From contig CAKVLD010000013.1 in NCBI GenBank assembly GCA_934755305.1, forward strand, positions 1 through 59,418: a stretch of 59,418 nucleotides of DNA. The letters run 5' to 3'. Below are positions 53,203-59,418 of the stretch, piece after piece; position 1 is the first letter of the stretch; each line of letters starts with the position of its first letter. Both the position numbers and the translations under genes were made by a program. The notes under the pieces were generated by a model. It had not been told where the DNA came from and did no database searches. It saw only the letters and a list, made by a program, of their open reading frames with translations. The stretch comes from an uncultured Clostridium sp. Its GTDB lineage: Bacteria; Bacillota; Clostridia; Clostridiales; Clostridiaceae.

Positions 53203-54678
53203 ATGAATAAAAAATTTAAGAAACTAAAAACTAAAATAATTAAAGAAAATCCTTTTGTGCTACTAACAACTTCCGTAATGGCTATTATATTATTATATTG
53301 TTTAGTATTAACCCCTGTCATTGGCAAAGCGGATAATGGTGATTTCGGTAGAATGTATAATTCATTTGGTTTAGCTGATATGGCCTCTTCTTATGAAGAA
53401 CAATACGATTACTATTTTCATCAAACCTTTAGATTTATAAACTGTGGTTTTCTTTTACCTTGGGATTCAAGTTGGGTTATGGGATGCTGGCTTGGAAAAA
53501 TACCATTAGTATTTAATTTTATATTTAATCTTCTATTTAACTTTGATAATCTAAACTTATTTGATATACGTTTCTTAGGAATACTATATTCACTTATATT
53601 TTTAGCTGGTGTATATCTTATATTAAACTATAATAAGCTTTCTAATCTTTCTAAATGTATAGGTGGGATATTTATAATATTATTTTTTACTGACGGAATA
53701 TATATATCATATTTCAATTCTTTCTTTGGTGAAGGCACAACTATATGTACATTTTTCTTAACCATAGGTAGTTTCTTATTCTTAATAAGTGCAAAAGAGC
53801 CTTCTAAAAATAGATTTATATTTTTCTTTATAGCATCAGCTTGCTTTTTAACATCAAAAACTCAACAACTACCTTTACTCATATTTATGTTAATCATTTA
53901 CGTTGCTTTGTATATATTCTATAAAAATCATAGAAAATTAATTTCTATTTCATCAATTTTAGTTACTAGCTTATGCATTATAACTTTTTTCTCTATAAGC
54001 GAATATACAAATAAAAATAATATTTATCAATCTGTTTTTAATGGAGTCTTACATAATTCAGATACTCCTGAAAAAGATCTAGAATTCCTTAATATAAATC
54101 CTAAGTTTTCTTGTAATGCTGGTTCAGGTTTTTATACACAAGGCTTAAAATATGAACCTTTAGGTAATGAGATGCTTGAAGAGTTTTACCCTAATATCTC
54201 TCTTGGGAAAATTCTTAATTTCTATATATCTCATCCTTTAAGAGCATGGGAAAACATAAAAGATTCAACTAATTATGCCTATTCCTTTTATGCCATAAAT
54301 GAAAAAAATTTTATAAAGGGAATAGAGTCTGAAAATAAACTTGTAAATAGATTTAGATTTAACTTAATTCAAAACAATCTAGAACTACACAGAAATATCT
54401 TTATATATATCAGTTTTTCATTAATATATTTAATAGCTATTGCAATTTACTTTTTTAAAAGTTCAAAAAGAGAAGTTAAACTATTATGCCTTTTACTATT
54501 ATTCTTACTTGCATCTGGTGCTTCTCAATTAGTATTACCTGTATTAGGTTCAGGTTTTTCAGATATAGGTAAGCATATGTTTTTACTAAACTTAGCTTAT
54601 GATGTACTTATAGGTACTGTACTAATTTGGATTTGCAATAATATATCTAAGGTAATAAAAAAACTATCGAGTAATTAA
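53203..54678 (+). CDS. Polytopic membrane protein, unknown (GT-C-like)
   Basis: A 491-residue protein with about 10-11 membrane segments. After the first segment comes a long outside loop starting KADNGDFGRMYNSFGL (about 41-56) with acidic residues, and further on KTQQLPLLIFML and a large extracytoplasmic loop (about 270-380). This layout recalls lipid-linked sugar transferases or flippase-like proteins, but no family is recognised. Its stop codon lies inside the perfect palindromic terminator at 54659-54694. Confidence 0.7.
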   Translation: MNKKFKKLKTKIIKENPFVLLTTSVMAIILLYCLVLTPVIGKADNGDFGRMYNSFGLADMASSYEEQYDYYFHQTFRFINCGFLLPWDSSWVMGCWLGKIPLVFNFIFNLLFNFDNLNLFDIRFLGILYSLIFLAGVYLILNYNKLSNLSKCIGGIFIILFFTDGIYISYFNSFFGEGTTICTFFLTIGSFLFLISAKEPSKNRFIFFFIASACFLTSKTQQLPLLIFMLIIYVALYIFYKNHRKLISISSILVTSLCIITFFSISEYTNKNNIYQSVFNGVLHNSDTPEKDLEFLNINPKFSCNAGSGFYTQGLKYEPLGNEMLEEFYPNISLGKILNFYISHPLRAWENIKDSTNYAYSFYAINEKNFIKGIESENKLVNRFRFNLIQNNLELHRNIFIYISFSLIYLIAIAIYFFKSSKREVKLLCLLLLFLLASGASQLVLPVLGSGFSDIGKHMFLLNLAYDVLIGTVLIWICNNISKVIKKLSSN

Positions 54679-54694
54679 TTACTCGATAGTTTTT
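54659..54694. terminator. Palindromic bidirectional terminator overlapping a gene end
   Basis: A perfect 36-base palindrome centred at 54676/54677 (arms start AAAAACTATCGAG). It contains the stop codon of the 53203 gene and, on the minus strand, the probable original stop codon of the MFS gene remnant. T tracts lie on both sides. Confidence 0.85.
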
Positions 54695-54771
54695 CTTATT
54701 TTATCACTTATATTTATTTTACGAACATTATAAGCATAAAGTTAAATAAAGCTGTTACTATAAGTATTATT
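54686..54771 (-). repeat. Remnant of the MFS gene 3' end (left repeat copy)
   Basis: Eighty-six bases match 57316-57402, the 3' end of the MFS gene, at about 95%: three substitutions and one T deletion. On the minus strand the remnant encodes an ILIVTALFNF-like segment, is frameshifted by the deletion, and in the restored frame would end ...KIRKTIE at a stop inside the palindromic terminator. It is probably the original MFS gene end, cut off by the island. Confidence 0.85.
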
Positions 54772-54779
54772 TTTAAATA

Positions 54780-55358
54780 CTAACTTAAATCTTTTTTCCA
54801 AATTACTTCATCAAAATATTCATTAGATTGTCCTGTACTTCTCCATATTGCTTTGGCTGTCTTTCTATCTATTTTCAGTTCAGGGTTATCTCTAATCAAT
54901 TCTATAATTTGTCTTACTCTAATTACTGTTATATCATTATTTGATCCTGTATTTAAATTAGTATCAATTATTTTCTGTAACGAACCTTCATCACTCATAA
55001 AATATGGTATTCCCTTAACCTTAGCCATAGATATTGATACTACTTCTCCCCAATTCTTTCCTTCTTCTTTAGTTCCAACCATAACTTTCTTAAGTTTATC
55101 TATAATAGAGTAATATACCATTTTATCTAATTCTGATAATTCATTTTCATCTAGTATTTCTATTTTTCCGTCTCTAATTAATTTATTAATTTGTTCCTTT
55201 GCGTTTTGTGGGGTTAACACTTCATTATCATAAACATACTTATGCATATAAACCTTTTCTGAAATCTCTGACAATAGAATCTCTAAAAATTTATATTTTT
55301 TGTAGCCTCCTATTTTAATGCATATATCCGCATCAAGTATTAAGCCATTATACCTCAC
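54780..55358 (-). CDS. PIN-like nuclease domain protein (toxin candidate)
   Basis: A 192-residue protein resembling the PIN fold. It opens with an acidic beta strand GLILDADICIKIGG (Asp near residues 9 and 11), has a central glutamate in GKNWGEVVSISMAKVKG (near residue 108), and acidic YFMSDEGSLQK (near 125). This D-E-D spacing fits a metal-dependent RNase. It starts with GTG one base after the ImmA/IrrE stop, with GGAGG inside that gene's end, and ends 8 bases from the left repeat. Nuclease activity is inference; DUF4411-like PIN proteins are known partners of ImmA/IrrE genes. Confidence 0.65.
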   Translation of the reverse strand: MRYNGLILDADICIKIGGYKKYKFLEILLSEISEKVYMHKYVYDNEVLTPQNAKEQINKLIRDGKIEILDENELSELDKMVYYSIIDKLKKVMVGTKEEGKNWGEVVSISMAKVKGIPYFMSDEGSLQKIIDTNLNTGSNNDITVIRVRQIIELIRDNPELKIDRKTAKAIWRSTGQSNEYFDEVIWKKDLS

Positions 55359-55359
55359 A

Positions 55360-56208
55360 TTACTCCTCCATAATTTTGTCTATTTCACTTTCCTCAATTA
55401 TATTAATTTTTTTTCTATATATCCCCAAATCACTTGGTTTAGTATTTGATAATCCTAAAAGATACTCCAGTTTCTCATAAGTTATTTGATTTTTTTCATA
55501 TAACTTAATTGATACATCAGTTAATTTATCTAATTTAATTTCATTTGTTCTTTCATTATTCCTCTTACATAACCCAAGTCTTTTTTGAAGAAGTATTATA
55601 CCTTTTTCTTCACATCTATCTGGCTCTTGTATAAGTTCATTATATCTTTTTTTATCTATATATTTTAATTCCAATAGCCTATTAATAATAGTCTTATATG
55701 AAACAAGAAAAATATCCATTAACTCAACTATATTTCGTTTACTTATAAAATTATTTTTAACTTCCATCTGCTTTATTTCATTTCTAAATACGTCCTCTTG
55801 TACTAGTAATTCTGCTGCAAACCTATTTGCTTTTAAGTCTTCATTGCCAATAGTCTTTTCATGACTATTTCCATCCAATATATCCGTATATAATAATTCG
55901 CCTTTTTCTATATCAGAATACCATATATGGTATAATTCATGGGCCGACGCAAATACTTGTTTTTCTAAAGGAATGTATGAATTTATATATGCAAATTTTT
56001 TGCCTTTGAAACTATATACAAAACCACATATTTCATCATTTTCAATCGGATAATAAATTACTTTGCAATACTTATCTAATATTCTGAAGATTTCATCTCT
56101 TATTATACAGTTATTCTTTTTTAACTCACCTAACTTACCATTTACCTTAATAACAATATCATTAATTTCTATATCAGTTAATGATTTTGTTACGTCTTTA
56201 CTATTCAT
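55360..56208 (-). CDS. ImmA/IrrE-family metallopeptidase
   Basis: A 282-residue protein of the COG2856 group. The zinc motif HELYH lies in FASAHELYHIWYSDIE near residue 90, and the third-ligand region is NRFAAELLVQEDVF near 133. The C-terminal half (about 150-280) holds another helical region with VELMDIFLVSYKTIINRLLE. In ICEBs1, ImmA cleaves the XRE repressor ImmR; IrrE-type proteins cleave DdrO. By analogy this protease may cleave the XRE protein encoded just upstream. It overlaps that gene by eight bases. Confidence 0.82.
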   Translation of the reverse strand: MNSKDVTKSLTDIEINDIVIKVNGKLGELKKNNCIIRDEIFRILDKYCKVIYYPIENDEICGFVYSFKGKKFAYINSYIPLEKQVFASAHELYHIWYSDIEKGELLYTDILDGNSHEKTIGNEDLKANRFAAELLVQEDVFRNEIKQMEVKNNFISKRNIVELMDIFLVSYKTIINRLLELKYIDKKRYNELIQEPDRCEEKGIILLQKRLGLCKRNNERTNEIKLDKLTDVSIKLYEKNQITYEKLEYLLGLSNTKPSDLGIYRKKINIIEESEIDKIMEE

Positions 56209-56536
56209 TTAGTATATCCTCCATATCAATTATCTCTTTAATTACTAAGCTTAAAAACTCAAACTGACTTTTATTATCATCATTAATATTTCCCATAAAC
56301 ATTAATACTGGTTCTTGTATTGATTCATTTCTATCTTTTATTAATTCTTCAACACTAACACCTAATTCTAATGATATATCATTTATTTCAAGTGCATTAA
56401 TTGCCTTTTGACCTTTGAGTATTTTTCCCATGACTTGTTTAGAAACACCAATTCTTGTTGCTAATTCAGTATTTGTCCATCCTTTTTCTTTTAAAATATC
56501 ACTTATATTCATTCCTACTTTTTCAAAAAATTCCAT
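56201..56536 (-). CDS. XRE-family transcriptional regulator (antitoxin or repressor)
   Basis: A 111-residue protein with an N-terminal helix-turn-helix (WTNTELATRIGVSKQVMGKI, about 20-39) followed by GQKAINALEINDISLELGV. The C-terminal ~45 residues are helical and acidic and could be the cleavage or interaction region. It is the first gene of the XRE-ImmA-PIN operon. Two inverted repeats in its promoter suggest autorepression. A GGGGTG ribosome site precedes the ATG. Confidence 0.85.
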   Translation of the reverse strand: MEFFEKVGMNISDILKEKGWTNTELATRIGVSKQVMGKILKGQKAINALEINDISLELGVSVEELIKDRNESIQEPVLMFMGNINDDNKSQFEFLSLVIKEIIDMEDILNE

Positions 56537-56558
56537 TTTTACACCCCGTTTTATATTA

Positions 56559-56577
56559 AGTAAATATATTGTTTACT
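56559..56577. promoter_or_regulatory. Operator 1 of the XRE operon
   Basis: AGTAAAT-N5-GTTTACT: seven-base arms with one mismatch. It lies just downstream of the -10 element, at the expected transcription start. Confidence 0.65.
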
Positions 56578-56586
56578 ATATTATAT

Positions 56587-56615
56587 ATAATACTATATTT
56601 TTTTGTTCCAGTAAA
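56587..56615 (-). promoter_or_regulatory. Promoter of the XRE-ImmA-PIN operon
   Basis: Minus-strand TTTACT (56610-56615), a 17-bp spacer and TATTAT (56587-56592). The -35 element lies inside operator 2 and the start point inside or near operator 1. Confidence 0.65.
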
Positions 56616-56628
56616 TATTACATTTACT
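56610..56628. promoter_or_regulatory. Operator 2 of the XRE operon
   Basis: AGTAAAT-N5-ATTTACT: perfect seven-base arms, same motif as operator 1, centred 51 bp away and covering the -35 element. Confidence 0.7.
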
Positions 56629-56840
56629 CATTAGTATAACCACTTCTTATAATTTTAGTATATTAATAATTTAATATTTCTTTTTTATATACCAAAAGTG
56701 ATTACTTATATAGAAGAATAATTATATACACATATATGTAAACATTTAAATTTAATATATAAAGTATATATATCAGGATGATTGACTCTCACTTTCATTC
56801 AAGCTATATTTTGACTACTTACCATACTCAAAATAATCTT
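56629..56840. other. Gene-free AT-rich stretch of the island
   Basis: No gene. It is AT-rich with many TATATA runs. The part near 56780-56840 may include the right end of the IS200-type relic, but no defined end sequence was recognised. Confidence 0.4.
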
Positions 56841-57090
56841 TCATATTCCCTTAGACTTAATTCTAATATATATTCTTATTATTGCTTTATTTAATCTTAT
56901 CGTACTTACATAATAACCTTCAGAGCAAAAATCCCCATTACAAAATTTATATTTTAAATTTGCATAAAACTATTAATATTTCTTTTATACTTTGTTTATA
57001 TTGATTATAAATTACCTTTGCCCTGAACTTTAGAGTAAATGTTATATGATACTTGCACATCCACTTTATATTTACTAAACTTTTATTCAT
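56841..57090 (-). pseudogene. Degenerate IS200/IS605-type transposase tnpA
   Basis: On the minus strand, an ATG at 57090 opens NIKWMCKYHITFTLKFRAKV, matching the TnpA start (KYHI-F-PK-RRKV). About 35 codons later it joins, in another frame, to KFCNGDFCSEGYYVSTI, which matches the TnpA segment -NR-FWCRGYYVDTVG-. The central part with the catalytic HUH motif is deleted, and the frame ends at 56841. It is an inactive relic. Confidence 0.75.
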
Positions 57091-57091
57091 A

Positions 57092-57158
57092 AAAACTCAC
57101 CTTTTCGATTTTCTATAGTGGTTTAAATACATCTATTATAATCGAAAATGTGAGTTTT
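57092..57158. mobile_element. IS200-type end hairpin
   Basis: Outer arms AAAACTCAC (57092-57100) and GTGAGTTTT (57150-57158) and inner arms TTTTCGATT (57102-57110) and AATCGAAAA (57140-57148) form a long imperfect hairpin directly upstream of the tnpA relic. IS200-family elements have such structured ends that serve transposition and shield tnpA translation. Confidence 0.6.
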
Positions 57159-57296
57159 CTTTTGATATAACCAAATTATTATCCATCTGAATAACAGATA
57201 ACTTTATATTTTGTATTCTCTCAATATACTAAAATTCATAAACCAAATACTTATAATCATTATTTGTATTGTCAAATTTAATCAACACAATCTAAA

Positions 57297-58562
57297 CTAT
57301 TGGCTTTTAAATTCTATAGTTTTTCTTATTTTATCACTTATATTTATTTTTACGAACATCATAAGTATAAAATTAAATAAAGCTGTTACTATAAGTATTA
57401 TTCCTAGTGGAACACCCATTTCAATAACTTGACCAAATAATAATTGACCAGGGGCAACGCTTATTGTTGCTACTGCTGTTGAAAAGGCTGATACACGTCC
57501 TAGCATTTCAACTGGTACTTCTTTTTGTATAAACGTTAAAGTAAGTACATTTGATAAAGATAAAGACAACATAATTGCCATACCGCAAAGTCCAAAGAAA
57601 CCTGCCACTCCTAAATTATTCATCTTTATAAATCCTAAAACAGACATTAATGTAACACCTATAATCATTGGATAATATGTATAATGAAGCTTCTTCATTG
57701 AAAACATCTTAGGCTTTACACTTATCCAGAAACCACCTAATATCATTCCTAGTACACATACACCTTCTACTACTCCGTATATTTCTGAAGGTAGTCCTAA
57801 TAATATGTTAATAAAGTAAGGTGCTACTATTGATAGTATAGGTACTAAGAAAATATTACAAAATGCATATGAAAAAATAATATATAATATAATTTTATTT
57901 TCTCTCTTTAAGTAAGTAAAACTTTCTTTCATATCTTTAAATGATTTCTTAACAAAACCAACAGATACTAAATTTTCATCATTCTCACCATTTCTAACTA
58001 CATCAGGTATCTCTAAGAATAACTCCATTATAGCTGATGCTAAGAAACTTAAAGCATTGATTATAACAATGATCTTTATTCCTACTAATCCATAAATAAT
58101 TCCTGCTAGAATTGGGCCTACTAAATTAACAATTGATCCAACTTGATTAATTATTCCGTTAGCTGATGTAAGCTTATCCTCTTCTACTATTTGAGGAATA
58201 GATGATGTTACTGCTGGTCCATATAATGTATAACATATAGATAATACAAACATTACTATTGCAACTATTACAGCATTATCATTTCCACTAAGCAAGATAA
58301 CTGAATATACTCCAATTAATGCTGCACAAAAGAAATCTAAATATACCATTATCTTTTTCTTATTTATGCTATCTGATAACTTACCTGCAATAGGTGCAAA
58401 TACTATATAAGGTATAGTTGATATAGCTAATATGTTGGCAAATGTAGCAGTACTTCCTGTAAATTCAAGCAAGTATAAAGACATACTAAATCTTTGAATA
58501 GCATTCCCAAAAAGTGAAATTATTTGCCCTATAACTATTATTATAAAATTTTTATTTTTCAT
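57297..58562 (-). CDS. MFS exporter (MFS_3/EntS-like)
   Basis: A 421-residue 12-segment transporter. Its start NFIIIVIGQIISLFGNAIQ, KLSDSINKKKIMVYLDF after segment 2, and PQIVEEDKLTSANGI are typical of the MFS_3 group that includes macrolide (Mef-type) and enterobactin (EntS) exporters. It is 9 bases downstream of a siderophore-type ABC ATPase gene, favouring a role in siderophore or metal traffic. Its last ~29 codons are duplicated at 54686-54771, and its 3' end borders the accessory island. Confidence 0.85.
   Translation of the reverse strand: MKNKNFIIIVIGQIISLFGNAIQRFSMSLYLLEFTGSTATFANILAISTIPYIVFAPIAGKLSDSINKKKIMVYLDFFCAALIGVYSVILLSGNDNAVIVAIVMFVLSICYTLYGPAVTSSIPQIVEEDKLTSANGIINQVGSIVNLVGPILAGIIYGLVGIKIIVIINALSFLASAIMELFLEIPDVVRNGENDENLVSVGFVKKSFKDMKESFTYLKRENKIILYIIFSYAFCNIFLVPILSIVAPYFINILLGLPSEIYGVVEGVCVLGMILGGFWISVKPKMFSMKKLHYTYYPMIIGVTLMSVLGFIKMNNLGVAGFFGLCGMAIMLSLSLSNVLTLTFIQKEVPVEMLGRVSAFSTAVATISVAPGQLLFGQVIEMGVPLGIILIVTALFNFILMMFVKINISDKIRKTIEFKSQ
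57316..57402 (-). repeat. MFS gene 3' end (right repeat copy)
   Basis: In-frame copy of the 86/87-bp repeat at 54686-54771. Here the gene continues past the repeat with four extra codons (FKSQ) before its stop, unlike the left copy. The two copies bracket the XRE-ImmA-PIN island and the IS200 relic. Confidence 0.85.
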
Positions 58563-58571
58563 TTATCCTCC

Positions 58572-59354
58572 TTAGAAAAGATCATATTCCGTACATATTG
58601 GATATTCACCATTCTCACTAATTCCAAGGACTGCATCTATACCATATATCTCTTTTAATGTTTCTTTATTAATAACATCCATTGGCTTTCCTTCACAAAT
58701 GATTTTTCCCTTTTTAAGTCCAATAATATTATCTGCAAATCTACAAGCATTATTAAGTTCATGTAAAACTATAACTACTGTAATCTTTTTTTCTTTATTT
58801 AGTTTTTGAAGCACTTTTAATACCTCAAGTTGATAAGACATATCTAAATAAGTAGTTGGCTCATCTAACATTATAATTTCTGTTTCTTGAGCTAATGTCA
58901 TAGCTATCCAAGCTCTTTGTCTTTGACCTCCAGATAAATTTTCTACTCCTCTATCTGCAAACTCACTAAGACCAGTTTCTTCTATAGCCCAATTAATGAT
59001 ATCTTTATCATGTGAAGTAAGACCTCCAACCATTTTTTGATGAGGAAATCTCCCAAAGGCCACCAATTCTCTTACAGTAAGTCCATCTGGACAAATTGGC
59101 CCTTGAGGAAGAAAAGCTACTTCTTTTGCTATATTCTTTTCTTTTATACCTTTTATATTTTTATTATTAATAAATATATCTCCACACTTAGGTTTATTAA
59201 TTCTAGATATAGTCTTTAAAAGAGTTGATTTTCCGCAACCATTTCCTCCAATTATTATACTTATCTTTCCTTTTGGTATAGATAAATTTAAATTTTCAAT
59301 TATAAGATTATTTTCATAGGCTACTGATAAATTATTCACTTTAATAGCTTCCAT
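58572..59354 (-). CDS. Siderophore/heme-type ABC transporter ATP-binding protein
   Basis: A 260-residue FecE/FhuC-type ATPase. Walker A is GGNGCGKSTLL near residue 38, the Q-loop region FLPQGPICPDGLTVRELVAFGRFPHQ near 85, signature LSGGQRQRAWIAM near 140, Walker B IIMLDEPTTYLD near 160. The GR-P-H element after the Q-loop marks the Fe3+-siderophore/cobalamin group. It starts two bases after the permease gene ends and is followed by the MFS exporter. Confidence 0.92.
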   Translation of the reverse strand: MEAIKVNNLSVAYENNLIIENLNLSIPKGKISIIIGGNGCGKSTLLKTISRINKPKCGDIFINNKNIKGIKEKNIAKEVAFLPQGPICPDGLTVRELVAFGRFPHQKMVGGLTSHDKDIINWAIEETGLSEFADRGVENLSGGQRQRAWIAMTLAQETEIIMLDEPTTYLDMSYQLEVLKVLQKLNKEKKITVVIVLHELNNACRFADNIIGLKKGKIICEGKPMDVINKETLKEIYGIDAVLGISENGEYPICTEYDLF

Positions 59355-59356
59355 GA

Positions 59357-59418
59357 TTATTTCTCCTTCATCATTAAATAAATAAAATATGGTACTCCAA
59401 ATATAGATACTGTTATTC
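59357..59418 (-). CDS. FecCD-type permease, C-terminal fragment at window edge
   Basis: The last ~19 codons of a permease gene entering from the right: ITVSIFGVPYFIYLMMKEK. GVP-F-(I/L)-YLL is the conserved C-terminus of FecCD-family iron-siderophore permeases, and the gene sits two bases upstream of the matching ATPase. Truncated by the window edge, not broken. Confidence 0.85.
   Translation of the reverse strand, partial: ITVSIFGVPYFIYLMMKEK

Noticed and set aside
57211..57432. Plus-strand open frame of 73 codons near the MFS gene end
   Set aside because: It overlaps the MFS 3' end in antisense and has no ribosome binding site.
1..59418. CRISPR array, prophage or rRNA genes within the window
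   Set aside because: No regularly spaced repeats, no phage structural genes and no mature rRNA sequence were seen; only an rRNA leader touches the left edge.

Overview
The window is chromosomal DNA from a low-GC, spore-forming Firmicute, almost certainly Clostridium sensu stricto (cluster I). Grounds: very AT-rich DNA, strong AGGAGG-type ribosome binding sites with frequent TTG/GTG starts, a dnaX-ybaB-recR-yaaL-bofA block ending in a sporulation gene, a large Firmicute-type SRP RNA, and Clostridium-like protein content. The species cannot be fixed from the sequence alone.

Layout. 1-120: leftward promoter and leader of an rRNA operon that lies off the left edge. 440-4925: glucose-type PTS unit (separate EIIA gene, EIICB gene, GlcT/LicT-like antiterminator), with an RNA antiterminator/terminator switch before each PTS gene. 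5065-8749: housekeeping singles (TcdA, CPBP protease, MTA/SAH nucleosidase, membrane metallophosphoesterase). 8797-12129: serine-type operon (class V aminotransferase, D-2-hydroxyacid dehydrogenase, DUF1015). 12468-19874: oligopeptide ABC operon oppA-B-C-D-F, a small membrane protein and an M32 carboxypeptidase: peptide import joined to peptide hydrolysis. 20162-22675: a nine-cysteine micro-protein and a two-gene ABC exporter. 22843-26346: replication/recombination block. 26510-28083: thyA and dfrA (folate cycle). 28434-28793: tRNA-Ser abutting the SRP RNA. 29382-31964: lgt, tadA and a CNNM/CBS membrane protein. 32049-37437: three GT-C-like membrane proteins, including a tandem GT39 pair whose second copy is frameshifted at a T7 tract. 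37621-41768: secreted GH43 arabinanase with carbohydrate-binding modules, a TetR regulator and a divergent lipoprotein of the sugar isomerase fold. 41833-54678: tRNA-Arg, P-type ATPase, plsC, unknown proteins, PdxY-like kinase, radical SAM protein, QueG, HAD phosphatase, patatin, small alarmone synthetase, polytopic membrane protein. 54686-57402: a 2.5-kb accessory island. 57297-59418: MFS exporter and siderophore-type ABC genes running off the right edge.

The most interesting locus is the island at about 54.7-57.4 kb. It holds a compact XRE regulator / ImmA-IrrE metalloprotease / PIN-like nuclease operon under a promoter with two matching inverted-repeat operators, plus an IS200-type transposase relic. 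It is bracketed by an ~86-bp, ~95%-identical direct repeat of the MFS gene's 3' end. The copy next to the PIN gene lies inside a palindromic terminator shared with the convergent neighbour, so it looks like the ancestral gene end, displaced when the island arrived. This reads as a mobile toxin-antitoxin or defence-like module.

Other points of note: paired RAT switches with the antiterminator gene overlapping an acetyltransferase gene; a terminator-like hairpin in the opp leader; a promoter-terminator unit without a gene at 46.15-46.34 kb (candidate small RNA); a decayed ElaA-like fragment; and two small genes of under 60 codons at 20162-20332 and 47222-47401.
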